From the NCBI GenBank assembly GCA_964642445.1, contig CAZXQZ010000122.1:1-13868 (forward strand): a stretch of DNA of 13,868 bases, in the 5' to 3' direction. Numbering within the stretch: position 1 is the stretch's first letter; the number at the start of each line of letters is the position of its first letter. Source of the DNA: SSC4 sp964642445 (GTDB taxonomy: Bacteria > Chloroflexota > Anaerolineae > SSC4 > Amarolineaceae). Under the pieces are notes generated by a model, which made no database searches, had not been told where the DNA came from, and saw only the letters and a program-made list of their open reading frames with translations. Below are positions 1 through 7,604 of this stretch, one piece after another. Position numbers and translations under genes: made by a program.

Positions 1-11
1 TAGGGAGTAGG

Positions 12-35
12 TGTCATACGTCAAGACATCGTTTC
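12..35 (+). repeat. Left terminal inverted repeat of the IS
   Basis: This 24-bp repeat matches 1584-1607 in reverse complement without mismatch. It contains the outermost copy of the ACATCGTTTC core that recurs further inside the element. Confidence 0.93.
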
Positions 36-106
36 ATAACTAACTGAGCAAACCTTCAGTACATCGTTTCGCACGTTAACAACCGAACCTTCACAACATC
101 GTTTCG
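16..106 (+). repeat. Left-end array of three 21-bp transposase-site repeats
   Basis: Three direct copies lie at 16-36, 51-71 and 86-106, with starts exactly 35 bp apart. They share a TCA triplet, two variable bases and an ACATCGTTTC core. The inner two also share AACCTTCA before the core. Such iterated end sites usually bind the N-terminal domains of DDE transposases (known for Tn7 TnsB and Mu A); binding here is inferred. CACGTTAACAACC at 72-84 has an inverted partner with one mismatch at 1561-1573. Confidence 0.8.
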
Positions 107-146
107 TTATGGTTAGATATACTCATCAACCTGGAAAGGGGGATGA

Positions 147-1550
147 GTGAAGATGACAACCTTAGCCGAAGAACGCATGAGTGCGATTCACCTCCTGCGA
201 GCTGGCGAGCGTGTGCCTGAAGTTGCACAGCAGCTGGACCACACTGAGCAGTGGGTGCGGAAATGGTGGCGACGGTATGTGCGCGATGGCTGGGCTGGCG
301 TGGTGGAACGTTCGCGAGCACCACGGCGGGTGCCGAGGCGGTTACCTGACGAGGTAAAACGCCAGATCATCTTGGTACGCAGTGAACTGGAAGCAGAAGC
401 TGTATCGGGTAAGGGGCTGAAGTACATTGGTAGCCGGGCAGTGCGGACACGGCTCAAGGCGCAAGGGTGCAAGCCGCTTCCCAGTATTACCAGCATCGAG
501 CGGGTATTGCGGGACGCTGGCATGACCAAACCCCGACGTAAAGTCGAGAAGCCCGAGGTGATCTATCCTCATGTGCGCCCGACAAGACCACTGCAACTGA
601 TCCAAGTCGACATCGTGCCCCATTACCTGACTGGTGGAACACGCATACCCTGCTTCAATGGTATCGATGTTGTGTCACGTTGTGCAGCCGGCATGGCCTA
701 TGAAGGGCGACGTTCAGCAGATGCCGGTGATTTCCACATACTGCTCTGGCAGGTCTTGGGCATTCCAGAATACAACCAGGTTGATAACGACGGTTGCTTT
801 GATGGCGGTCACACACACCCGTATGTGATCGGTCACGTCGCACGCCTAGCCCTCTACGTCGGCACCGAGTTGATCTTCTCTCCCGTGTACCATCCGGAGA
901 GCAATGGCTATGTCGAGCGTTTTCACCAAGAGTACAATCGTCACGTCTGGGATGATACCTACTTCTCAGACATCGCAGCCGTCAAAGAGGAATCGAATCG
1001 CTTCTTTGCCTTGTACTGCGACAGTAGTCACCACTCGGCACTCAATGGACGCACGCCACAAGAGGTCCACGGTGAACCCCCCTACCGTCTGCCATCAGGT
1101 TTCACCCCGCCGCCCGGTCGCTTGTCGCTGTATGAAGGACGCTTACACTTCATCCGCCAAGTCCGGCCCGACGGCACGGTCTCTGTACTCAACGTCTCTT
1201 GGGCGGTTCCGAACCCTAATACTTTGCAGGGCGTCTGGGTAACTGTCGAGCTACGCACTAACGGCGCCACCCTGTCGATCTATGACGCCGCACCTGACGT
1301 ACCCACCCGCCGCTGCTTGGTTACCTATCTTTTCCCGCTCAACGAATCGGTTTTGTCGCGTGCGGAGATAACCATCGGCCGACCTGCCGTCTTTTCGTCG
1401 CAGTCTACCTTGACGACTGCGCAGAGCTCTTCACGCCCAATACCACAACGTCTCGCAATTCCTGTTGCCGAAGGTGTCGGATCGCTGCTTCACGCTCTTT
1501 TCGGCACAGTTCGCAGAACCATACAGTTCGCTACCGAAACGATGTATTGA
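147..1550 (+). CDS. DDE transposase (HTH plus integrase core)
   Basis: This 467-residue protein would cut and join the element ends. Residues 5-60 form a helix-turn-helix of the kind found in IS481 and IS630 transposases (SAIHLLRAGE, then VAQQLDHTEQWVRKW). A second DNA-binding segment runs to about 130. The RNase H-like integrase core follows, with likely catalytic residues D155 (IQVDIVPHY), D213 (QVDNDG) and E257 (NGYVERFHQEYN). The C-terminal 150 residues are beta-rich, like the barrel that follows the core in IS481 and Mu-type enzymes. The GTG at 147 follows GGAAAGGGGG (132-141); an in-frame ATG at 153 is also possible. The frame is intact and its 3' end overlaps a right-end binding site. 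A TATACT at 118-123 could be a -10, but I see no matching -35. Confidence 0.92.
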   Translation: MKMTTLAEERMSAIHLLRAGERVPEVAQQLDHTEQWVRKWWRRYVRDGWAGVVERSRAPRRVPRRLPDEVKRQIILVRSELEAEAVSGKGLKYIGSRAVRTRLKAQGCKPLPSITSIERVLRDAGMTKPRRKVEKPEVIYPHVRPTRPLQLIQVDIVPHYLTGGTRIPCFNGIDVVSRCAAGMAYEGRRSADAGDFHILLWQVLGIPEYNQVDNDGCFDGGHTHPYVIGHVARLALYVGTELIFSPVYHPESNGYVERFHQEYNRHVWDDTYFSDIAAVKEESNRFFALYCDSSHHSALNGRTPQEVHGEPPYRLPSGFTPPPGRLSLYEGRLHFIRQVRPDGTVSVLNVSWAVPNPNTLQGVWVTVELRTNGATLSIYDAAPDVPTRRCLVTYLFPLNESVLSRAEITIGRPAVFSSQSTLTTAQSSSRPIPQRLAIPVAEGVGSLLHALFGTVRRTIQFATETMY

Positions 1551-1603
1551 AGGTTCATGTGGTTGTTAATGTGCCTGTCACACGAAACGATGTCTTGACG
1601 TAT
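1535..1603 (-). repeat. Right-end pair of 21-bp transposase-site repeats
   Basis: Two copies of the same 21-bp motif lie on the minus strand at 1583-1603 and 1535-1555, 48 bp apart. The inner copy spans the transposase stop codon (1548-1550), so coding and end functions overlap. Between them, 1561-1573 is the inverted partner of 72-84. With three sites on the left and two on the right, the ends are asymmetric. Confidence 0.78.
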
Positions 1604-1607
1604 GACA
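1584..1607 (-). repeat. Right terminal inverted repeat of the IS
   Basis: This is the exact 24-bp inverted copy of 12-35. It ends in ACA and is followed directly by the AGTAGG flank that also precedes the left end. Confidence 0.93.
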
Positions 1608-1664
1608 AGTAGGGAGTAGGGAGTAGGTGACCCCATACTCCCTACTCCGTACTCCCTACTCCCG
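1608..1664. repeat. GTAGGGA heptamer array with inverted counterpart
   Basis: Just outside the IS right end lie tandem AGTAGGG units (1608-1627), then a 9-base spacer, then their complement TACTCCC repeated (1636-1663) with one substitution (CCGTACT). The whole can fold into a long hairpin. Bases 1-11 on the far side of the IS belong to the same left arm, so the IS landed inside it. Short heptamer repeats of this kind are scattered between genes in several filamentous bacteria, including Chloroflexota and cyanobacteria. No coding function is seen. Confidence 0.8.
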
Positions 1665-1665
1665 A

Positions 1666-1694
1666 TTGACGACATCCCTGCACACGAGTATACT
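1666..1694 (+). promoter_or_regulatory. Sigma70-type promoter of the GH3 gene
   Basis: TTGACG at 1666-1671, a 17-bp spacer and TATACT at 1689-1694 predict a start near 1701. That is about 74 nt upstream of the ATG at 1775. The promoter lies outside the IS and is undisturbed by it. Confidence 0.72.
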
Positions 1695-1774
1695 ATGCCC
1701 ATCCGTCACTGCCGGGTTCACGGATCGGGCCTGGTGCCCGGGACCCAATGACGCGAGGTTGGCAGGTTTTCACC

Positions 1775-4624
1775 ATGCACCGAAACCACATCGTGCTGCG
1801 TACACTGGCTGCTGTTTGCACTATTTTGACCCTGGTTCTCCCGTTGCCCGTCACGGCAGCGCAGGCACCCACGGTCGATGAGCAGGTGGCTGCGCTCCTC
1901 GAGCAGATGACCACCGCCCAGAAGATCGGCCAGCTGTTTCTGGTCCGTTTCGTCGGCGACGACGTCGGAGCCGATTCCGACATGGCCGACCTGATTCGCA
2001 ACTACAACGTGGGCAGTGTGCTGTTGACGCCCGACAACTTTCCGCAGGGGGCGCCAACCCCCACCCAAGTTGCGGCCATGACCAACCGCCTGCAAGGCCT
2101 GGCGTTTGGCCAGATTCTGCCGGCAGAGCCATTCACGGCAACGACGCCGCTCACCACGACCACCGGCTCGCCCAATCCGGTCGAAGGTACCGACAGCCAG
2201 GGGGCACGCATCCCACTCTTTGTGGCCATCGACCACGAAGGTGACGGTTATCCCCATACCTGGTTGGGTAACGGATACACTCCCCTGCTCTCGTCCATGG
2301 CCGTCGGGGCCACCTGGAAGCCGGAAAATGCCGAGGCCGTCGGGCGCATCGTGGGCAGCGAGCTGGCCGCATCGGGCGTGAATCTGCTGCTCGGCCCCTC
2401 CCTCGACGTCCTCGACAATCCACGCGTCGGGCGCGAAGGTGACCTGGGCGTTCGCACCTTCGGTGGTGACTCGTATTGGGTAGGCCGCATGGGCCAGGCT
2501 TTCATTCGCGGCGTGCACGATGGCAGCGCCGGCCGTGTGGCGACTGTTGCCCGTCACTTCCCCGGCCAGGGCGCCAGCGACCGACGGCCAGAAGACGAAG
2601 TGGCCACTGTCCAGAAACCGCTGGCTGCCTTGCAGCAGGTCGAGCTGCCGCCGTTTGCCGCCGCCACCCGCCTCGATCCCCAGGGCACGTTCACGCCGAC
2701 CGAAGCCTTGATGTCGTCGCACATCCGCTACCGCGGCTTCCAGGCCAATACGCGCCAGCTGACACCCCCCATCAGCCTGGCCCCGCAGCTGCAAACCATC
2801 CTCGGCCTGCCCGAATTCAAACCGTGGCGCGACAGCGGCGGGCTGGTCGTCAGTGATGCCCTGGGCGTGCCGGCGGTGCGCCGCTATTACGACGCCGAGC
2901 TGCAGAAATTCCCCCACCGCCAGGTGGCGCTTGACGCATTCACGGCCGGTAACGATCTGCTGATGGTCACCTACTTTGCGCTGACCGACGATTATCAGCA
3001 GGAGATTGCCAACATCAAGGACACCATCGTCTTCTTCCGCGAGAAATACGACAATGACCCAGACTTCCGCGCCCGGGCCGATGCGGCGCTGACCCGTATC
3101 CTGACAGCCAAGTTCGAGATGACCGACCAGTTTTCGCTCGACCGTGTCCTGTCCAACCCACCCGATACTACGACACCGTCCGGACCCAACCTGCGCAAGG
3201 TCACCGATATCGCCAAAGAAGCCATCACGCTGCTCTACCCAGGTCCGCAGGAGCTGGCCGATCGTGTGCCCTCTTCACCCCTGGCCGATGAAAACCTGGT
3301 TGTCTTCACCGACAGCCGCACGGTACAGAACTGTGCGTCGTGCCCGGCACTCCCCACGATTCCGGTCGATGCCATTCAGAATATCATCCTGCGTCTGTAC
3401 GGGCCACAGTCGACCGGGCAGGTACAGTCACAGCGGGTGACCAGTTACAGTTTCGATGACCTCAAAAAGGTGCTCGACGGGCGGGCCAGCGGCGTCGAAT
3501 CGGCCCCCATCCAGGTGGCGATTCGCGATGCCGATTACCTGATCTTCGCGATGCTCGACGTGGCACCGGGTGACGTTCCCTCCTCGGACGTGGTCAAGGC
3601 CTTCCTGCGCCAGCGTTCGGACAGCCTGCGCGACAAAAAAATCATCGTGTTGGCCTTGAAGGAGCCGTATTACCTCGACACGACCGAAACCAGCAAACTC
3701 ACCGCGTTGTACGGCGTCTATTCCAAGACCGAGCCGGCCCTGGAAGCCGCGGTGCGCGCCCTGTTCCGCGAGTTTACACCGACCGGGGTGTCACCGGTGA
3801 GTGTGCCCGGTGTCAATTACGACCTGCAGACACGTCTCGAAGCCGATCCGGCCCAGGTCATTCCCATCGTCCAGGCCAACACGGCACCCGCGGGCGATCA
3901 ACCGGCCGAGCCAATCCCGCTGAAAGCCGGTGATACGCTCCAGCTGATGACCGGGGTCATTGCCGATCGCAACGGTAATCCGGTGCCCGATGGTACGCCC
4001 GTGACCTTCCGCCTCTTCTATGCCAATGAAGCGCTCGAGCTGCCACGCCAGGAAGTGACGACCATCGACGGCGTGGCGCGCACCAACGTCAAGCTGGAGC
4101 GTACGGGTGAGCTGCGCATCACCGCCAGCAGCGGTCCCGCGACGGAGTCCACGACCCTTTTGGTGACGATCCAGGGTGATTCGCCGATCACGATCGCCAC
4201 GGTGGTGCCCACGCCAACACCCAGTCCCAGCCCGAGCCCGACGCCCGTACCGACCGAGACGCCTGTGCCGACACCGACTGGCACACCACCGCCAACGGCA
4301 GCACCGAAGACACCATCGTCTCCCTCGCGTGTCGACGTCCTGGCCTTTGTGCTGGCCATCGTGGCGTTGGCGGGGGCTTCTGGCCTGGTCATCCTGGCGC
4401 AGGGGGACGCGGGCCGCCAACCAGGCGCGGCCGTACATACCGTGGCATGGGTGGCGATCTGTGGGCTGACGGCGTACGTGCTCTACAGCCTGGGCTGGCT
4501 GCCAGGGGCTACGCGCCTGCAGTGGATTGCACGACCATGGGGCGCCGCGGCCATCACCTTCACGGCAGCCCTGCTGCCACTGGCGGTGATGCTGTGGAAG
4601 CGCTACGCGCGTACCGCAGGGTAG
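1775..4624 (+). CDS. Membrane-anchored GH3 glycosidase homologue
   Basis: Probably an exported beta-glycosidase (NagZ/beta-glucosidase superfamily) displayed on the cell surface; substrate unknown. Starting at 1775 gives 949 residues with a clean signal peptide (1-31, cut after TAAQA) and an AGG upstream. An in-frame ATG at 1748 adds nine residues before the signal and lacks a ribosome site. Order of parts: GH3 N domain (about 35-400), GH3 C-terminal domain (about 470-690), an Ig-like domain (716-803; DRNGNPVPDGTPVTF), a Pro/Thr/Ser stalk (about 810-850), then three membrane helices (about 853-877, 888-908, 923-942) and a basic tail. The nucleophile is D361 in VVSDALGVPA. NagZ enzymes carry KHFPGHG-x4-DSH; here it is RHFPGQGASDRRPEDE (260-275), so the catalytic Asp-His dyad is replaced by Arg and Glu. 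It converges on the kinase gene with only 8 bp between the stops. Confidence 0.88.
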   Translation: MHRNHIVLRTLAAVCTILTLVLPLPVTAAQAPTVDEQVAALLEQMTTAQKIGQLFLVRFVGDDVGADSDMADLIRNYNVGSVLLTPDNFPQGAPTPTQVAAMTNRLQGLAFGQILPAEPFTATTPLTTTTGSPNPVEGTDSQGARIPLFVAIDHEGDGYPHTWLGNGYTPLLSSMAVGATWKPENAEAVGRIVGSELAASGVNLLLGPSLDVLDNPRVGREGDLGVRTFGGDSYWVGRMGQAFIRGVHDGSAGRVATVARHFPGQGASDRRPEDEVATVQKPLAALQQVELPPFAAATRLDPQGTFTPTEALMSSHIRYRGFQANTRQLTPPISLAPQLQTILGLPEFKPWRDSGGLVVSDALGVPAVRRYYDAELQKFPHRQVALDAFTAGNDLLMVTYFALTDDYQQEIANIKDTIVFFREKYDNDPDFRARADAALTRILTAKFEMTDQFSLDRVLSNPPDTTTPSGPNLRKVTDIAKEAITLLYPGPQELADRVPSSPLADENLVVFTDSRTVQNCASCPALPTIPVDAIQNIILRLYGPQSTGQVQSQRVTSYSFDDLKKVLDGRASGVESAPIQVAIRDADYLIFAMLDVAPGDVPSSDVVKAFLRQRSDSLRDKKIIVLALKEPYYLDTTETSKLTALYGVYSKTEPALEAAVRALFREFTPTGVSPVSVPGVNYDLQTRLEADPAQVIPIVQANTAPAGDQPAEPIPLKAGDTLQLMTGVIADRNGNPVPDGTPVTFRLFYANEALELPRQEVTTIDGVARTNVKLERTGELRITASSGPATESTTLLVTIQGDSPITIATVVPTPTPSPSPSPTPVPTETPVPTPTGTPPPTAAPKTPSSPSRVDVLAFVLAIVALAGASGLVILAQGDAGRQPGAAVHTVAWVAICGLTAYVLYSLGWLPGATRLQWIARPWGAAAITFTAALLPLAVMLWKRYARTAG

Positions 4625-4632
4625 GAATGTGG

Positions 4633-5628
4633 CTACGGCCCCGGCAGTGGTGGGGCCAGCAGCGTAATCAGCAGTGCCAGGGTGGCCAGTCCAATCGCAA
4701 CCCCCACCAACCAGCGGTTGTCACGCACGGCGTGCTGCCACGCATGCGCGGGCACCGGCGGTGATTCGGGTGAAGGGTGGGCCGGGTCGAGCAGCAGGTG
4801 ACGGACTTCCATGATGCTGGCCGGGCGGTCGCTGGGATGCATGGCCATACACTGCATGACCATACGCTCGGTGCGCACGGAGACATCGGGATTGATGGAA
4901 CGCAGCGGCACCAGGCTGCCCGGTTTGAGAAAACGCTGTTTGGCATCGACCGGTGCCTGCCCGGTCAGCAGGTGGTAGAGCGTCGCACCCAGGGCATAGA
5001 TGTCGGAGCGGACGTCGGTGTAGCCGGTGTCACCGCCGTACTGTTCCAGCGGCGTGTACTGCACGGTGCCTCGCCCCTGGACCACGGTCACCGTCCGCAT
5101 ATCATCGGCCAACAGCAGCTTGACCAGGCCAAAGTCGACGAGTTTGATCGCACCGCTGGGTGTCAATTTGATGTTCGACGGTTTGATGTCACGGTGCAGA
5201 ACCGGCGGCTCCTGGTTGTGCAGATAGGTCAGGGCGTCACTCAGCTGGGCCATCCAGTCCAGGACCTGGGCTTCAGGTAAGAACCGGCCCGCGCGTCGCG
5301 CTTCGTTCACCAGGTCGCGCAGGTCATGCCCAGGTACGAAGTCCATGACCAGGTATTCGCGCCCGCCGTCGGTAAAATAATCGGATACCTTGGGCAAATT
5401 GGGATGATCGAGGCGCGCCAGGGTGCTGGCTTCGCGATAGAACTGGGCCGAGGTCTGCTCGAAGGCCTCGTCCTCCTGATCGGGAATGACCTCCTTGATC
5501 GCACAGGTACGCCCTTTGAGCCGGGTATCCTCTGCCCGATAGACAGCGCCCATGCCGCCCTGGCCCACCAGTTCGACAATTTTATAGCGGTCGTATAGAA
5601 TTGTACCGGTAGCCAGTACCTTGCTCAT
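4633..5628 (-). CDS. Ser/Thr protein kinase with one C-terminal membrane helix
   Basis: This 331-residue Hanks-type kinase would phosphorylate Ser/Thr on cytoplasmic proteins. All key residues are present: glycine loop GQGGMG (22-27), ATP lysine K45 (CAIKE), helix-C glutamate E66, catalytic loop HRDIKPSN (145-152), DFG (165-167), and SDIYALGATLYHLLTG in the C lobe. The APE position reads PLEQ, a variant I recall from other bacterial kinases with TPLEQ motifs. The kinase domain ends near 280, a short Pro-rich linker follows, and residues 307-326 form one membrane helix with only a few residues after it. There is no PASTA, WD40 or other sensor domain, so it probably senses the membrane or is steered by partners. 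It is divergent from an FHA-domain regulator, a natural phosphothreonine reader. A promoter with near-consensus boxes lies about 50-80 bp upstream. Confidence 0.95.
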   Translation of the reverse strand: MSKVLATGTILYDRYKIVELVGQGGMGAVYRAEDTRLKGRTCAIKEVIPDQEDEAFEQTSAQFYREASTLARLDHPNLPKVSDYFTDGGREYLVMDFVPGHDLRDLVNEARRAGRFLPEAQVLDWMAQLSDALTYLHNQEPPVLHRDIKPSNIKLTPSGAIKLVDFGLVKLLLADDMRTVTVVQGRGTVQYTPLEQYGGDTGYTDVRSDIYALGATLYHLLTGQAPVDAKQRFLKPGSLVPLRSINPDVSVRTERMVMQCMAMHPSDRPASIMEVRHLLLDPAHPSPESPPVPAHAWQHAVRDNRWLVGVAIGLATLALLITLLAPPLPGP

Positions 5629-5680
5629 GAATGAGACCTACCCGATCCAGCAGCATGACAGTTGTTATGTCGTGCTGCCC

Positions 5681-5709
5681 ATTATCCCGTAGTTTGCAAG
5701 GTCTGTCAA
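5681..5709 (-). promoter_or_regulatory. Sigma70-type promoter of the kinase gene
   Basis: Read on the minus strand, TTGACA (5704-5709) is followed after exactly 17 bp by GATAAT (5681-5686). The start would be near 5674, giving a leader of about 46 nt with GGGTAGGT upstream of the ATG. No equally good promoter was found for the divergent gene. Confidence 0.72.
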
Positions 5710-5790
5710 ACGGTCGCGAACGGTTGGCAAAACATCCGCAGTCATACCGGTGTTGGTGAGACTCCGGAAGTCCGATGAGAGGAACGCAGC

Positions 5791-6447
5791 ATGACATCGA
5801 CGCGCGAACATGCGATGCTCATCTTGCAGCGCGGCAATCAGACCAGCCAGCGCTACCCTTTGGATCTACCACATGTGCTAATCGGGCGCAGCGCCGAGTG
5901 CGACATCGTGCTTGACGACCGCCAGGTCTCGCGGCAGCACGCACGGGTATTTCGCGCCGACGATCACTACTTCATCGAGGACCTGGGCAGCAAAAACGGC
6001 ACACACATCAACGGACGCGACGTCGCGGGCATTGCCCGGCTGGAAGATGGGGACGAAATCCAGATTGCACTGCGCTACAAACTGGCCTTCGTCGATGCCG
6101 GTGCCACGGCCCCTCTCCTCTTCGACGAAGCCACGGCCGCGCCGGCCATGCGCCTGGAACCGGAGACACGTCAGGTCCACATTGGTGAGCGTGTGCTAAC
6201 CCCACCCCTGTCGCTGGCCCAATACCGTCTGCTCGAACTGCTCATCGACGCCAGGGGCAGTGTCGTTGGGCGCGACGACGTGGCCCGCTACGTCTGGCCA
6301 GAAGATGAAGAGGCAGGGGTGTCAGAGCAAGCCATCGACGCCCTGGTGCGCCGCCTGCGCGAGCGCCTGAGTGAGCTCGACCCCGAGTACCAGTACGTCA
6401 TCACCGTACGCGGCCACGGCTTCCGCTTCGAGAACCGGTCGTCATGA
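5791..6447 (+). CDS. FHA domain plus winged-helix DNA-binding regulator
   Basis: This 218-residue protein is probably a transcription regulator controlled by phosphothreonine binding. The FHA domain (about 8-100) carries all core motifs: GRS (32-34), SRQHARV (47-53) and DLGSKNGTHING (64-75). After a short linker, residues 120-215 form an OmpR/PhoB-type winged helix (SLAQYRLLELLIDARG, then the recognition helix SEQAIDALVRRLRERL, and the wing ending VRGHGFRFE). There is no receiver domain, so the FHA domain takes its place. AGAGGA at 5778-5783 lies 7 nt before the ATG. The Ser/Thr kinase next door is transcribed away from it, making it the obvious candidate partner, though that is inference. 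Its TGA overlaps the hemW start (ATGA), so the two are translationally coupled. Confidence 0.93.
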   Translation: MTSTREHAMLILQRGNQTSQRYPLDLPHVLIGRSAECDIVLDDRQVSRQHARVFRADDHYFIEDLGSKNGTHINGRDVAGIARLEDGDEIQIALRYKLAFVDAGATAPLLFDEATAAPAMRLEPETRQVHIGERVLTPPLSLAQYRLLELLIDARGSVVGRDDVARYVWPEDEEAGVSEQAIDALVRRLRERLSELDPEYQYVITVRGHGFRFENRSS

Positions 6448-7598
6448 GCCTCAGTCTCTACATTCATATTCCGTTCTGCGCACGCAAGTGCCCTTACTGT
6501 GATTTCAACACCTACGCCGGGCTGGCGAACCTCTATCAGCCGTTGACCGCAGCCCTCGTGCAAGAGATCGAGCGCGCCGGTACCCACCATGCGCACGCGC
6601 GCGTGCATACGATCTTCCTGGGCGGCGGTACACCGACCGTGCTCAGCGCGGCGCAGCTGGCGGCTATCCTCACGGCCTGCGACCGTGCGTTCACCATTGT
6701 CGATGGCGCTGAAATCACCAGCGAAGCCAACCCCGGCACGGTCGACCAGGATCGTTTCACCGCCCTGCGCGCCTTGGGGGTCAACCGTCTGAGCCTGGGC
6801 GTGCAAAGCTTCCAGCCGGCCGAGCTCGCCTTCCTGGGCCGCATCCACTCGGCCGCGGACGCGGTGACCGCCCTGCGCGCAGCGCGCACCGCCGGCTTTG
6901 CCAACATCAATCTCGACTTCATGTTCGGCCTGCCCGGGCAGACCCTGGCCACCTGGCAGCAGACCCTGGAGCAGGCCCTGGCCCTCGCACCCGAACACCT
7001 CTCCCTCTACAGCCTGATCGTCGAAGACCACACCCCACTCGCCGACTGGGTAGCCGCCGGGCGCGTCACCATGCCCGATGAAGACCTGGCCGCCGACCAG
7101 TTCGAAGCTGCCCAGCAGCGCCTGGCCGCAGCGGGTTACGACCACTACGAGATCTCCAACTGGACCCGCAGCGCGCCCGGTGACCGCTGGCAGTGCCAGC
7201 ACAATCTCACCTACTGGCGTAACGAGGACTACCTGGGCTTCGGCCCCGGCGCGTTTTCCGGGCTGGGCGGGCGGCGCTGGTCCAACCTGCGCAGCCCGGC
7301 CGACTACATCCGCCGCATCACCGCCGGCGAAACCACGATCGACTGGGAAGAAACCGCCACCCCGCGCCTGGCCATGGGTGAAACGATGATGGTGGGCCTG
7401 CGTTTGCTCAAAGAAGGGGTCGACCGCCAGCGTTTCCAGGCGCGTTTTGGCCAGGATGTCTTGACCGCCTACCCCGCCCAGGTGGCCGACTTACAGGCTC
7501 GCGGCCTGCTGGACGTGACCCCTGATGCGGTGCGCTTGACTCCCGCGGCCGTTCTGGTCGGCAATCAGGTCTTCGGGCGTTTTCTGGACGGCGATTGA
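6444..7598 (+). CDS. hemW: HemW-type radical SAM heme chaperone
   Basis: This 384-residue protein belongs to the HemN/HemW radical SAM group. HemW binds heme and is thought to deliver it to membrane cytochromes. The cluster motif is C12-x3-C16-x2-C19 followed by DF. HemN-type coproporphyrinogen oxidases have an extra Cys at that point (CxC), which is absent here. GGGTPT (60-65) is the SAM-binding glycine motif, and HNLTYW (253-258) matches the HNxxYW motif of HemW. A HemN C-terminal domain follows to about 375. The ATG overlaps the stop of the FHA regulator by ATGA, and no separate ribosome site is needed. Length matches the family (about 380). Older annotations call such proteins oxygen-independent coproporphyrinogen III oxidase; the motifs argue against that. 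Confidence 0.93.
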   Translation: MSLSLYIHIPFCARKCPYCDFNTYAGLANLYQPLTAALVQEIERAGTHHAHARVHTIFLGGGTPTVLSAAQLAAILTACDRAFTIVDGAEITSEANPGTVDQDRFTALRALGVNRLSLGVQSFQPAELAFLGRIHSAADAVTALRAARTAGFANINLDFMFGLPGQTLATWQQTLEQALALAPEHLSLYSLIVEDHTPLADWVAAGRVTMPDEDLAADQFEAAQQRLAAAGYDHYEISNWTRSAPGDRWQCQHNLTYWRNEDYLGFGPGAFSGLGGRRWSNLRSPADYIRRITAGETTIDWEETATPRLAMGETMMVGLRLLKEGVDRQRFQARFGQDVLTAYPAQVADLQARGLLDVTPDAVRLTPAAVLVGNQVFGRFLDGD

Positions 7599-7604
7599 GG
7601 GGGA

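Larger units (their letters stand above)
12..1607 (+). mobile_element. Complete insertion sequence (IS481/IS1202-like), 1596 bp
   Basis: The element is bounded by perfect 24-bp terminal inverted repeats that begin TGTCATACGTCAAGACATCG (12-35, and the reverse complement at 1584-1607), so it has the TGT...ACA ends common to IS481, IS1202 and Tn7-like elements. It holds one gene, a DDE transposase. AGTAGG flanks both ends (6-11 and 1608-1613). The left flank from base 1 also matches the last 11 bases of a 13-base right flank, so the target duplication is either 6 bp or about 13 bp; the heptamer-repeat target makes this ambiguous. Nothing looks broken: both ends and the reading frame are intact, so recent activity is plausible. 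Family assignment is an inference from ends, length and protein; IS481-like and IS1202-like cannot be separated by eye. Confidence 0.9.

Noticed and set aside
95..123. Full promoter for the transposase using TATACT at 118-123
   Set aside because: No -35-like hexamer occurs at 16-18 bp; the only candidate (TTCACA at 90-95) is 22 bp away.
1608..1664. Possible CRISPR-like array in the heptamer repeats
   Set aside because: Units are only 7 bp, contiguous and without spacers, and the second half is simply the inverse of the first. There are no cas genes.
1718..2917. 399-residue open frame antisense to the GH3 gene
   Set aside because: It is Gly/Arg/His-rich with no recognisable domain and lies opposite a gene with clear GH3 motifs. 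Long antisense frames are common in high-GC DNA.
5650..5750. A plus-strand promoter for the FHA regulator (ATGACA at 5655, TTGGCA at 5724)
   Set aside because: Neither -35-like box has an acceptable -10 hexamer at 16-18 bp, so I could not support it.
6288..7202. 304-residue open frame antisense to hemW and the FHA regulator
   Set aside because: It has no domain signal and is opposite two well-supported genes.
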